Shown here in pieces: positions 1 to 21,651 of a stretch of 64,000 nucleotides of DNA. The translations under genes were made by a program, and so were the position numbers. The stretch's first letter is position 1. Every line of letters begins with the position of its first letter. Source of the stretch: Gymnorhina tibicen (lineage: Eukaryota; Chordata; Aves; Passeriformes; Artamidae); assembly GCA_013399875.1 (NCBI GenBank), contig VXAZ01001670.1:3264108-3328107 (forward strand). The letters run 5' to 3'. Below the pieces are notes generated by a model, which had not been told where the DNA came from, searched no databases, and saw only the letters and a program-made list of their open reading frames with translations.

Positions 1-2442
1 ACAAGCAGAACATCTGTGGTTTACAGAACATCTGTATTTCTGTTCCCTTTGAGATCAGCAGTTGGCTGATAGGCGCTTGCAAACAAAGGAGCCTGAATAA
101 CGAGGAAATAAAAAGAAAGCAAATGAGTAAAACCAAAAAGACACAGCTTTTGTTTTCTAAACTCAGGCTGGGAAAGCCTTACTAATGTTGATATGGCTGT
201 GTATTCAACAAATGTAGAACATTTCTAGGGAGTATTCTTGAATATTAGAAGAAATGTAGGGGCTGTTCTATCTTTTTTCCCCCCCCCCATTCCAGTCTGA
301 TAACAGATCTTCACTAAATTTTGGAGAGGGGGAGTGTTGTATGGGGTAAATGTCTTTAATAATAGTGCAGTCAGTTCTCTGTTTTCTTAGCAATTTCTTC
401 TCATTCCTTCTGAGAATTCCCCTCTCTGTCCCTCAGACATCTCTGCTGGTTTTCTTAGTAGTTCTATAGCTCTTTAGAAACAGTTTGAACTGGGACCCAA
501 GTCTGCAGTTTGCATGAGAAAATTACATGAATAATGGAAAGGCACTATAGCATTCTGTACCTTCATATTGGATGTTTATGTTGCTCTTTCTGAAGGAGTC
601 ATTTCTTTAACATTTTTTGTTTATAGAACTTTAGATTCTCAAAGGATGTTTGGTGACCACAAAACACATGGCTTTCACATCAGGATATTTTAATTCTGCA
701 GTCATGTGTTATGTTGAAACATGACATGCAACGTTATCCTGTTCAGCAAAGCTTCAAGTATACTCTGGGGTTGTCCTCTGTTTTGTGTTGATAACACCTG
801 CTGAAGTGGGCACTGGACCAACAGGAAAGGGTGTTGCATGTCAGGGTTTTGGAGAATAAATAGAACTGTGAAATAGACTGAACTGCATCTTAGGATTAAA
901 ACGTCCCCTTTGAGCTTTGCAGGAAAAAGCCTCAAGTGTTTGCTGCTGACCAGGACTAATGGTGTGAATTTGTAGGACAGTGTGGAGTCAAGGTTCCTGT
1001 TGCCTGCTTGTGTATTATGTTGTCAAGTTCAAATAAATAAGCTCAGTATGTTTTTGGGAGTTTTTCCAATCTGACAGAATTAGCGGGGATACCTCCCTTT
1101 GATTTGCAGTGGGGATTTTTCCTTTCTGCAATCTGAGGCAGACACATGTTTGCTCTTGTATTAGTTTTGAACAAAATACTGTAATAGTAAGAGATTCATG
1201 AATTAAATAGGAATTACAAGCAAGTAGATAACATATAATGATAACTGCGTGGAGCTGATTGTAATTTCATGGCATTATTGCCAAAGTTAAAAGCAACTGA
1301 AAACCAATCATAACAATTATGAAATTGTCTGTCTGGTGTCTGCCTCCTTTTTGTGAAAGTAGGGCATGAAAAAAGACAATTGTTTTCCCCAAACTAACTT
1401 TTTTTGAGGATCTCTCCTTTTAAAAAGTTTTTGTGATGTAAGGTTTAGAAACAGAACTCAAAATATGGCAGATGTGACTGCCATTTCAGTGATAATCAGT
1501 TTGAGACCCAAAACAAATTTTGATTTGTATTTGCTCAGGAGAAGATCAAGCTGAGTACTGCCACATTCCTTTCAGCTTTGAGCAGGCTTCTGTCTAGGAC
1601 TCTAGAAAAAATAACCCAGATCTGGATCTCCTTACTTGAATGGTAACTACAGGACTATGCAGGTTCAGTTCTCTTGGCCCAGAATAAGTGTCTGATGTAA
1701 GTGCACAGAGCCAAGAACGGATGGGAGAATGAGGCCATGAGGAGAGACACAAACTGGGATTGAGAGCTTAGGGACCGGACATGAAGAAACAGTAAATGAT
1801 TGCTAAAGTGGTTCAGCCTTACAGGAGTGTGAGTTAGTCTGTCAAGAAGATAGGGCAGGGTGCCAGTGGGATGGAGGTGTGCACAGAGGGAAGACTCTGA
1901 GGGGGAGAAAACTGGAGGTGGTGAGACAAGAGGCTAATTTAGGTGAAGCAGCCCTAAGACTGGGAGTGAGTGATCACAGTGTTTCCTTGAGTACCGGCAA
2001 GACATTTGACATGTTGAAAATGGGGCCTTATACTTTGTATTTTTCATTCTTCTGAGTACCTCGGTTTAGGTGCCTAGTGTGACCTACAAAAGTTCATAGC
2101 ACTTTTAGTGCAGCTGATTTTTATGGGGACTCTACATGTAGAGTAGCATGTATGAACTCTAGAAAAATTCAGGTTGCCTGAATTAGGAAGTGTTTTCATC
2201 CTGATCTGTTGTGCTTCCCTGTTATACATTGAAGTAACACAAAGATGCATATAAATAAATCAGTGTTAAGAGCTGCAGATGTTACAGCAGTGGCACCACT
2301 GGAAAACTGGTTTTTTTTTCAAAGCAGATCAGATGAATGTGCAGTAAACTCTATGGCTATATCTGTGATATTACATTAAAGCTGGTTATTCTTTATTGTA
2401 TAATATAAACTAAAACATTTTTTTCTTTTACTTAATTTTTAG
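1..2442 (+). other. ENTPD5 intron, 5' part of window
   Basis: This stretch precedes the first visible ENTPD5 exon. I found no exon-like open segment with splice borders and no repeat that I recognise. A short C run lies near 281-290. The earlier ENTPD5 exons, which carry the signal peptide and the first four apyrase conserved regions, must lie upstream of the window. Confidence 0.6.
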
Positions 2443-5400
2443 GAAACTCTGAAGGAAACCCCTGGGGATTTTCTTACCTCGTTTGAAATGTTTAATAGCA
2501 CCTACAAGCTCTATACCCACAGGTGAGGAGCAAAAGACTGCTATTTCCACTGGGGAAATCAGTCTTTTTGCAGCCCCTGAGCTATAGCCATATCATCCTG
2601 GTACCAGCAGCACAGACCATGACTTTTTTACTGCTTATCTGCATGAAACAGTAGAAGCGGAACATGGCATTAGTTGGCTGGAAACATTCCAGGTTTATGG
2701 TTAATGTCACTACAAGGGAATATTAGGCAGTCTGTCAAATGAAGAGAAAGCATTATGAGTCCATATTTAAGGAAAAGAATTCTTATTACTGGATTCAAGC
2801 CAAATATTCTGAAACAAGCAGAAAGGTAGATAATTGTGCCAGTAGTCAGAACTAAGCATGATCAGGGATTTGGAAAGAGGACTTTACTGAGACTTCTTCC
2901 TTAGTGGAGTGAACATTACCATCTCAGTCAGTTATAGAATCTGTTTACTTGACAGCAGAGCTGGTCTAATAGTTGTCCTCTCCTACTCCTTACATTTGCT
3001 GATGTAACTGATTTCTGTAGTCATCCATACAGTCTATTAGATCACCTAAAATAACTGGGATTGAAAAATCATCTCCTAAAAATGGAGAGAGAACTGGAGG
3101 TTAGTTTAACTCTGAATATTCTGCAGACATTTAAAATTACATTACAAAAGTGGTAAGTGGCCAAATACAGAGGTGGGAATGAAAGGGTCGACAGGATTTT
3201 AATCTAGCTGTGTCGCTGCAATGTGTGATGACATTCTCATAAACATTGTTTACATTCTAGCTTATAATGAATGTAGCAGTTACCTGTGGTGTCAAACAGG
3301 TGAATTTCACACAAAGCCACGGTTCCCATTTAGTGGGAGGTTCTGCACTCTGCCCTAAGAGCACATAGTCTTGTGTGTGTTACGTAAGAGTGGCTGCCCT
3401 ATTCCTTATGCACTCAGGACATGCTCTTCTTTCTCCCTTGTAAGTGTACCTCGGTGGTGCATTTTTGCTTTTCATGATCATCTTGTATAAATGCCACATC
3501 AGCTCTACCACTTTCTGCAGTTTTAGATTTCCCTATTTTACAACTCTTTGTATTTCTTGGGTTTGTGTCACTCTTTCGGCCCTTGGGGTTGTTCTGGCAA
3601 AGAAAACTCTGTTTTAGAGAGGGGAGCCTTGTGGGAAACAGATGAAGGAAATTTGGTTTGGGTGTTCCAGGACTTCGGAAGAGGGGTATGGGTAAAGTGT
3701 ACTAGATGTGCAGGAATTAAGACTATAATGTCTGTCTTTGTTGTTCACAGCTATTTGGGGTTTGGACTAAAAGCTGCAAGACTGGCAACGCTTGGAGCTT
3801 TGAATATGGAAGGTATGTTCATATGATAAAACATCCAAGATTTTTGAAGAGATGCGTAGACTTAGCCTTGTGTCAGCAGCCCATTTCCTGTGTGTCTTCA
3901 CTTCTGTATCTCGTGCTTTTCTATGTTTCTGATGGTATATATTTGTCTGAAAACAGCTACCACTTGTTAAGGACTTGTCTTGTGAGACAGCTGCTTTTCC
4001 CTATTTTTGAGTTCAGCCAGCAGTGACACTTGAGTGCAAATTCCAGGAATGCACACGTGGGAACATACAAACACCGTGGCCAGCCACAAACACACAGCTT
4101 TACAAGCATCCACAGAAGCATCAACAGCATGAATAGATCCTTTCCCTGAGGGTTGCTGCTTAGGCCAAACCCACTTTGTAGGCCCCTCTGGTATCTGCCT
4201 GGCCTGTGGTGTTCCCCAGACCTGTTGTGTGCACTGCCTAGTCTAGATGGAAGCCCACAAGCACATCGCACACTCTTGCTCACTAACCTGAGTGCATACT
4301 CACATTCCTGAGTCTTTCTAGTCTCTCACCCAGAGCTTGGGCCTTTTGTCTAGTCTCTGGCCAAGACCTGGGGTCTTTCCACCTTCTAAATTCTTACTTG
4401 ACAGCTAGCTGGACTTGTGATAATTAGTGGAATGTACTCAAATCAAAAATAGTTGGGAATAGGGATTAAGAAGAAGACAGGACAGAATGCAGTGATTGGT
4501 CATAGGCCTCGCTCAGAAAAGCACACTGACCAGCTGCCTGCTTACTTGTGATTGTCTTCTCTTATAGTCCCCTCTGGTTTGCCATACTTGCACTTCACTG
4601 ATCCCTTGATGCCCCCCTTTCTCAGCCCTTGAGCCTTTCCCTAAGCATCACATAGTAAATTTTGCTGTCCCACAGTCTGCCTCAAGCATTCTGTTAGAAG
4701 TTTGCTCTTTATGTGAGACCCGTGTGTGCAGCAATAATCATGTTCTCTTCTTATCAGTTACAGTATTTCTGGTTGAACCATTCAAAGGTACATTCAGTGG
4801 ATCCTGTAGTGGCCATTGATCTCTGCCTTAGGAGTTTTTGTCTTCATTGCTCACTTGCTGTTTGTCTTGGTTGTCTGCTCTCATTAGGGTTTGTGTATCT
4901 GTGTGTTTATTACCTCATTTCTTGTTTTTTGTGGGGAATAGCCATTATCCAGATATCCTTGTATCATTTGTCTCATTAAAAAATTACAAGCCCAGCTGCT
5001 GTGCTGTTTGCAGGACAAAATGGACACAACTTTTCCAGACTTGAGACAGGTCCTTAATTCGTAATCAGTTAGTGCCACATCCATCAATTCAGATTTTTGT
5101 ACTTTTGCTTAAAGACTTTAATGAAGATCTTTCAGCCTTTTCTGGTTCTGCATGTTGATCAATAGCTGTGTTAAATTCTATGCTTTCTGACTTTCCTCTC
5201 TGCACTCATTCCAGTTGTGGATGGACAAATGTTCCGCAGTTCTTGTTTGCCTAAGCAGCTGGAGGCGGAGTGGCACTTCGGCGGAGTGAAATACCGGTAC
5301 GGTGGCAACAAAGAAGGTAAATTGAGGAGACTTGTTTCTTTTACAATAAGTCTTACCTCCAGAATCTGAGTTTTTCCTTGTCAAATATTTCATCAGTTAA

Positions 5401-8400
5401 TTGATGATGATTGGGATATGAAGGATACCTGTCCAGTTGTAGAGGTTGAGTTCTGAGAAATCCACATTAAAATCTGAAGCTGTAAGTGTAGCTGACCTGT
5501 ACCCTGTCCTCTGACTGTGAGCTCTTATTACAAATTATACCTTAATAGGAAATGTTGAGAATTACTTGTGCAAATAAGGGAGGTTTTTCTGAGGCTTTGA
5601 GCAAAAAATTATGTCGGTGTTAGGGTACAAACATTTTGGCCTACCAGTTATCCTCACTGATGGAACTATTTCTTAATAGTCTCTAATAATAAGTCCCTAA
5701 TGCTGCATAGAGAGGGTGAGTCTGCTACCTTCATAGACTTGAACAGATCGGGGAACACGAGAGCTGGGTTGCAGATTTGGTGTGTGTGGAGTGGGTTGGT
5801 AAAATTACAGTGTGATGGGGAGGGAAAGCAAGGTTTTATCTAACAGGTGGCAGCAAATGTAGAAGATTCTGCTGACCACAGAACATATCAATGGGAGTTT
5901 TGCCTGACATGGAAGTAGTTTGTGTGGCACTTCTTTCAGACACAGCAGTGATCTGCTCTAACCAGTTCTACTTGATGATGGTGTTCTAGAGTCCTTGCCT
6001 GAGTGCAGATGCCATGTTGGATTACAGAAGGGATATCTAAGCTCTTCTTCTGATGCTTTAATCTCCGCTTCTTTCATTTTTCATCCTGTTGCCACTATTT
6101 CTTCCATCTCTTGCATATGCTCTTTGGCTCACCTCATCTGTGTTTTTCCTGACAGGAGAAACAGGATTCAAGCCTTGCTACTTAGAAGTACTCAAGGTTG
6201 TCAAAGGGAAGCTTCACCAACCAGATGAGATTCGTGGAAGTTCCTTCTATGCTTTCTCCTATTACTATGATCGAGCAGCTGACACCAACCTAATCGGTAA
6301 ATTTGGGATAGTCTACTACATGTCAACCAGCATGTCAACCAGAAGGTAGACAGAGGAACCCTGGAGGCTGGAGCCATGGGGAGCAGAGGAAAGGAATGTT
6401 ATTGAGAAAGAGGAGATACACAAAATGCCTCGAGGGAATTACATTTATCTGTCACTACAGTGTGGTGTTCAGAGTTCAGCACATGAAATGGGCTTAGGGC
6501 TCCAGTTACACCTGCAGCTCTGTCTTCTGTTCCAAATGGGTCTCACTCCTAGTGCTTCATCGCTGAGTTGCACTCTAGGTTCAACTTAGATAAAGAACTC
6601 AGATGCTGTCAGGTCTATGACAATGTTTTCTCACATCTTTTTCAGATTATGAACGAGGAGGTGTTTTGGAAGTGAGAGATTTTGAAAGAAAAGCCAAAGA
6701 AGGTAATTGTCATGATTTGGGAAACTGGTTTGGACAAGAAATAACAAAAATATGAATGTGTAGGCAGTACATAATGTGAGTTTGACTGGGAAGAAAAGCA
6801 AGTTTATTTAACCTTTATTTCACTTACACCTGTCATGTTACTTCTATTAGTCAAAACCTCTAACTGATGCAGAAGACAATACTGATAGAGCAGTGGGGGG
6901 TTGGTGGCTTTACAGCTCTGTTCGGGAGAAGGAGATAGTTCGTGTCAGTACAAAAGAAAGTGAATTTGCTGTATCAAGAGCTCCTTCTGTCAAACTGCAA
7001 CTCTCTGAGTTTAAGAGAGTGCTGACTTCTGTAAGTCTGTCACCTTAAATCCTATTTAATCTCTAACAAAATGGAGGGAGAGAGTAAAGGTTTTTTAAAT
7101 CAGACAGCCTCTTCTGCTTTACTTTACCTCCCCATCTTTTTTCCTAAATGCTTGTTCTAGTTTTGTACCTCCTGTGGACAAAGAGCTCCCACCTTACCTG
7201 GCTACTGATGGCTAAAAGCAAGTTACTTCTGAACTGTGATCATTCTTGTGAGAATTAGTAGACCTTATTTTTCAGCAGAAGATGCTTCATTATGTAGTTC
7301 AGGACTGACTTATTTTCTAAAATAAGACTTAAATTTTAATGATTTTTCAGTTTGACTTAATCTCCCTGGAAACTTGGATGATTTTGAATAGGGGGATTAG
7401 GCTCTAAAGTTTGTGTGTGGGTTGGTTGTTATTTTTTCCCTGGATAGCGAGAGAGCTTATTTCCAAAGTCATGGCTAAGATGTTACCTAATATTATCAAA
7501 CCATTTACTTAGATAAACCATTTAGAGCGTCAGGAGATCAATTCTGTGATCCTGAATTAATTCTTCTCTATCTCATTTCAATGGTAGAAGGATGCTGCTC
7601 ATCTTTTCTTAGAAGGAAGTGAACTCTGCTCTTGCAGCAAGTAGAACAGGGCAGTAACAGTAGGTCTAGAAAATGATGCTTAGTGTAAATACATTTCCCA
7701 GTCACTGTCACCCTGACTATGGAATCTTGACTTAGCTGTAGCAAGGGAGCAGTTGGTTGGGAAATAGCCTCTTCCATTTCCTTGGATATGTGTGGTTGGA
7801 AAAAATAAACTGCCATCCTAGAAGGTGGAATCCATTACTGGAGCCATTCCTGTAGAACAGATGAGAAAAACAAGTGATGCTATGTTCTTGAAAAATAAGT
7901 AATCTACCAACACCTTGCTAGTTATCAGTTGAGCAGAGGTTCTTCAAGAGAGCTGTGTGGATTATGTTGTGTATTATGATGGAGTTAAGAGAAATTGGAG
8001 GTACTGTGTGGTTTATTCTCCAACATTGTAGAACAGCTCTGTAGCATGTACCATGTGTCATATATACCCACTAATAGAAGAGGGTGGCTTGTTTTAGTAA
8101 GCTTTGGCTTGAGTTCAGTTCAAATGTACAATGTGGATTAAAGCTCTTATTTTGCTCAGATCCCCTTTTTTTCTTTTGTCCTTTTCTAGTCTGTGATAAC
8201 ATGGAGAGGTACAACTCAGCCAGTCCCTTCCTCTGCATGGATCTCACTTACATCACTGCTTTATTAAAGGAAGGTTTTGGATTTAGGGACAACACAGTTT
8301 TACAGGTGAGAAAAAACAGTTAAATCCCTATCAATCAACATGCATTAGTTCATTTTTCTGGTTAATTATCTGCTGAATCCTTCCAGATTTGTAACAGGTA

Positions 8401-8557
8401 GTTGCTGACATTTGTGCAACATAGGAATCTAGAGAACTGTCAGGAACAACTTGTTTTTCTTCCTTTATAGCTGACAAAGAAAGTAAACAACATAGAGACA
8501 AGCTGGACTTTGGGTGCTACCTTTTACCTGCTGCAGTCTCTGGGGATGACCTATTGA
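2443..8557 (+). CDS. ENTPD5: ENTPD5, C-terminal half (ectonucleoside triphosphate diphosphohydrolase 5)
   Basis: ENTPD5 is a soluble GDA1/CD39-family enzyme of the ER lumen. It hydrolyses UDP and GDP and supports N-glycoprotein folding by removing the UDP released by glucosyl transfer. Seven coding exons are visible: 2443-2522, 3751-3812, 5215-5316, 6156-6296, 6646-6702, 8190-8305 and 8471-8557. All have AG/GT borders and phases that join without a break into 214 codons and a TGA at 8555-8557. The human protein is about 428 residues, so the N-terminal half lies off the left edge. Recognisable segments are [20 protein letters not shown] (with an N-glycosylation sequon), [28 protein letters not shown] and [31 protein letters not shown] near the C-terminus matches apyrase conserved region 5. 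The gene is convergent with COQ6, as in mammals. Identity is sure; exon borders are near-certain. Confidence 0.95.
3975..4975 (-). repeat. LTR-like repeat copy A (antisense in an ENTPD5 intron)
   Basis: Read on the minus strand this stretch aligns by eye, with gaps, to the copies near 21.85-22.68, 43.13-44.13 and 47.09-47.83 kb. Shared landmarks in order are a start like GGATATCTGGATAATGGCTA, then ACACAGATACACAAAC, a purine-rich GGATCAAGG-type core, GAATGTGAGTATGC, and an end near CTGGCTGAAC. The size (about 1 kb), lack of coding content and purine-rich promoter-like core suggest an old solo LTR of an endogenous retrovirus. The class is inferred, and the limits are good to about 50 bp. Confidence 0.6.
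6319..6342 (+). repeat. 12-bp tandem duplication
   Basis: The unit CATGTCAACCAG occurs twice in direct tandem, just inside the intron after the ENTPD5 exon that ends at 6296. It looks like simple replication slippage. Confidence 0.9.
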
Positions 8558-11100
8558 CCTATGATACTGCTGTGGACTTCAGCATTTCTGAAAAGCTGAG
8601 AAAGTAAATTGCAATCTCCAGGTACATTGTTCAGCTGGGACTCGTCACAGAGCAGAACATGGACCAAAGATACACGACTGATCTTTACCCTGGATTGGCA
8701 TTGTGCCTAATGAGTAGCCACAGTATGATTTATGACTGTGATTGCCATAAATGATCCAGAATCTGCCTTATGAAAGTCAAAAGGCCTGAACTCCAGCAGA
8801 GAATACGCAAGGGGCTCAAAACCAGCTTTCACCAGCAAGTTTGTTAGAAGCACAGAGTTCCTGGATGTGGTGGCAGACTACAGACACGTGACTTCCCCTA
8901 CCCCCTTCTATTTAAACATACATAATTAAGTTTGCTTGTGAGATGTTAAATACAGAAATTAAAAATAGCATCAACAGTCATTCAGAGAAAAGTGAACAAC
9001 TCTGGCTGCTGCCAACCTCAGCGTTCCAAGAATCCAGCTGCTAGCTTAGCTAATACATGGCAAGAATATTCCAGTCTTGAAGAAGGGCCTGCTATAAGTA
9101 CAGTTTGGGCATGGTTTTGGGAAAGGTGTTGGCTAAAACATAGTAATTTATCAAGCATTTTTTTAGGCAGTAGTCATTTCCTAAGCAGAATGTGTGCCTG
9201 ACTGTGTCAGTTTTGCTGCCCTGTACAAGTCTGTGCAGCTACACTGTACATCTGACTACCAGACTTGATAAATTTATTCATTTAGCATGTAGTCATAACA
9301 CAGAGCTGTGCTGGCACAACGAGAGGCAGCAGTGCCAGCTATTGAAACTCAACTGCCAGAAGAAGTGCTTGTCACATTCCACCCACGAGGAGATTGCAGT
9401 CAGATGAAACGGCTGATCTGACAGCTCACTTCACTGTGAGAGCCAGTTCTGTTTCTCTGCTTTCAGCAAGGCACTCCCACAGCCATCTTCCCTCTGCTGC
9501 TGGTGCTCCTCAGGTTCTTGGGTGAACTGATTCAGGATACCAGACTTGAGGTGGTGCTCACCCAAGAGTCAAGTCTAATGCTATCCCAAGGGAAGCAGGC
9601 AAGGCACAGTGCAGCGAGACCTGCTGGGCCAGTGAGCTGTCCAAGCACCACAGCCCCTTTTGTTGGAGTGAGCTCTAAGGTGTGGTGTCCCATTTGCAAC
9701 CCATCCATTACCCTAAGTAAAAATAGCTGTAGAGTCTTTTTACACCCCATGAAAAAATTGGCAGCTTGCCACTGTCTTCTCCTCCCCAAGGAATGTGTAA
9801 GGTACAGGTGAATTTACCCCATCACAACAAAGAGGTATTACTCATGTGACTAAGGGAAACTTTTATCCACTGATCTCCTGTGATGAACACTTTCCTGTTG
9901 GGCAGTTGCAGTTACCTGCTTGCTCTAAAACACCTTTCCCACTTCTGTCAAACCAAAGACTGCCCTCACACTCCCTTCTCTGCAATCTGGACTTGAAAAT
10001 AATTGGTAATTCCCAGCAAGGGGAGGAAGTAGTGCACTCATGTCTTTAATGGTCTTGCCAAACAGTTTGGAGACTGAGAAATCTGCCTTACTGTGAACTT
10101 TAGTCCTTTTCCTCTAGTTAGCGGTGCAAGTTTGCCTGTAGCTGATTAAGCTACCCCTTCTCATATCTCAGGTTTTACAGCACAAGGCTGCAAGGCGTGC
10201 TTTTGATTGAACAAGTTCAGTCAGCAACAAGCCAAGGGTTGGGGATGGAGCCATCCATACTTATCCCATCACTGACACCTTGCCATAAATTCAAGCTGCT
10301 GTTTTGAAACAGGAAATGCTCATCTTACATGTGTACTCCACACCAGAATCTGTTTGAGATCCACGTTGAGAAATTCCTCAGTGTCACACCAAAGTTCTGT
10401 TCCCTCCTCTCTAGGAGTTTCTGTTTGAACATGAAGAAAGTAATTGTGGCCTCTTCTCAACCACAAACACTTCTTATTCCTCTTCCTAGTGTTTGGCAAA
10501 ACTTAGTATATGGTCTGGTCTGCAGAATAAGGTGACTGCAAATGCATTTCATTTTGTCTTCAGTGAACATTTTGTATTCTCAGAAAACACAAAGTAGGAT
10601 GCAGTGGTTACTGGCCAGGCTGCGTTATCCTGAGAACGAGCTAATTTAATAATCCAAGTCATCTTCCAGTCTGAGCCAGCGCTGTGACAAACTCCTCCTG
10701 CATCTCATGGCTAAGAGCTGTCAGCAGCGAGGCTGTGTTTCGAACAGGAAGGGCAGGTGGGATGCTGTACCTAAGGAAGATGCAGCAGCATTATCTGCCC
10801 CCTGAACACACACTAGCGCTGAGGAGTGCTCGAGGGCTGGGTTTTGTCTGAAGTGGGGAGGGGCTAGAAGAAGGGTGCCATGCAGAGGAAGATGTTTTTT
10901 CTGCATTCTTTTCCTCAGACTCTGGTACTACAAATGCTAGGGGGAAGCTTCTGCTTCCCAGTACCAAAGTTGCATTTAATCTGAATGCTCAGGGCCTTCA
11001 TTTGTCAGTGGCACAATTCATTAACTGAAGCAAAACTGCTGCTATTACTGGCATGATCCTTCAGTTATGGGAGAAATAAAAGCTTTGTTAAAAGGTTAAT
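8558..11100 (+). other. ENTPD5: ENTPD5 3' UTR
   Basis: This is non-coding sequence after the ENTPD5 stop. The first canonical AATAAA on the plus strand is at 11075-11080 and a second is at 11661-11666, so the 3' UTR is probably about 2.5 or 3.1 kb. I saw no splice-bordered coding segment on either strand here. Confidence 0.55.
11075..11080 (+). terminator. Candidate ENTPD5 polyadenylation signal
   Basis: This is the first AATAAA downstream of the ENTPD5 stop on the plus strand. An alternative AATAAA lies at 11661-11666. Both precede the convergent COQ6 3' end. Confidence 0.45.
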
Positions 11101-12097
11101 TTTTGCAAGAAATTGCAGAATTGAGCCCCTGCTGTTTACATCTGAGCTACCCAAGTGGGTGGGGGGATCTGGACAACCCAGTCAAGTCCTCACCTAGTGC
11201 AATGAGATTATTTATTAGCTAAACTAAAGAGTAAGCAGCCTTTTAAGAGAAGAGCTCTACTTGCCGCCCTGATTTTTATCTCCTCCTTTGTAATGTCTTT
11301 TAGCCAGCCACTAACAGGAACTGCCTACTATGAGTGACTGCAGAAGCACAAGTCATGGCTTTCAGTTCAAAACTTACATTTCATTCTTTCTGATGTTATT
11401 TTCTGATACTGGTCAACCATATGTGTAAATCTTGCCCATGGGCAACGCTTACTTTAATTTTGTGAGTGGCAAATGTCTAATGCAAGAGGGTGGTGTTTGG
11501 AACCTAAGACAGAATATCTAGAATTGTCTATTTTAGTAATTAAAGCATTTTTAACAATATTCAGGATGTTGTGGTATAGTTTTCTTTTCCAGATATTATT
11601 GTTGCATCTTTTCCATGGAGCCCTTAAGACTAGCCAGTTCCACAAGAAACACCATTATTAAATAAAGCACCAAGAGAAAGGCAGGGAACAGGATGAAAGA
11701 ATGAGAGACAGAGTTTTAAAATGTATCTGCCACAATGACTTGTCTCCCTCTGCTGCAAACTACCCCTCCTGTCTGAGCTGAGGTGCCAAGAACCAAGGAG
11801 TGACGTTACAGCTCTAGAAATCACATCAGAAGAAACTGAAAGTAATTAAGCAGCAAAAGCTGTTAAAAATTAACCAGTAGTTGGCAAAATTCAGCACTGT
11901 GTTTGCCAAAAGACAGCTGTTTCCACCTCAGTCTTCCATTGAGGAGGCCCAAATTAAAAGCACACTGCACATTTAGTTCTGTGGCTGAAGACATCGTGGT
12001 ACTATGGAAAGAAACCCTAAATCCTCTTGAGAAGGGCAAATGAGACAGCTTTTGCATAAACCAGTGGATGATGTAATACACAGCTCAGTCCCTCAGT

Positions 12098-12103
12098 TTT
12101 ATT
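12098..12103 (-). terminator. COQ6 polyadenylation signal
   Basis: TTTATT on the plus strand reads AATAAA on the COQ6 strand. It lies about 100 bp after the COQ6 stop codon, so COQ6 would have a short 3' UTR and its 3' end would lie a few hundred bases or more from that of ENTPD5. Confidence 0.7.
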
Positions 12104-12201
12104 GCAAATTAAAATAACAATTCAAAGATTCAAGTTAGTCACAGTCCTTTTAAGGGCAACACATTCACAGGCAAGCTGCTGACAGGCAGACTGACAACAG
12201 A

Positions 12202-21303
<9,102 letters not shown>

Positions 21304-21651
21304 CGCCGCGGAACTGACGGCGGGCGGAAGTGGCGCCGCGGAACCATGACAACGGCTGTGCGCGCTACCGGGATCGCGTCTGATTGGCTGTCTGAGGCCC
21401 AGTGGGCGGGCCTGAGCGCCGAAGGCCGCTCTGATTGGTGCAGGTCGGGGGGCGGAGCGGGGCGGGCTGAGGCGGCGGCCCGCAGGTGAGGCGGGGGCTT
21501 GGCCGCGGCGCTCCCGGGCGGGGAGGTTGGGGTCGCAACGCCGAAACGAGCACTTCCCGATTTATTTCATTTCTTCCAGATGACGCGACATCTCCTTAGG
21601 CTGTAACACGCCGACTCCTGCGTTTCCCGCCGCAAGGAGCATCCTCTCGGG
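21304..21651. promoter_or_regulatory. Bidirectional CpG promoter of COQ6 and FAM161B
   Basis: The 348 bp between the COQ6 and FAM161B start codons is CpG-rich (the island runs from about 21.12 to 21.68 kb). It holds two copies of CTGATTGG (CCAAT boxes on the minus strand) with ATTGG at 21383-21387 and 21434-21438, 51 bp apart. Three GC boxes (GGGCGG) lie at 21404, 21450 and 21460. No TATA box is evident. Both neighbours start here and point away from each other, so one shared promoter is the simplest reading. Confidence 0.8.

Noticed and set aside
5395..5460. C-box-like TGATGAT followed by CTGA, suggesting a box C/D snoRNA
   Set aside because: No convincing terminal stem and no C'/D' pair. 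The motifs are too short to support a call.
9503..9811. 102-codon plus-strand frame in the ENTPD5 3' UTR
   Set aside because: There is no recognisable family, another frame is open opposite it, and no splice context is present. It is consistent with chance.
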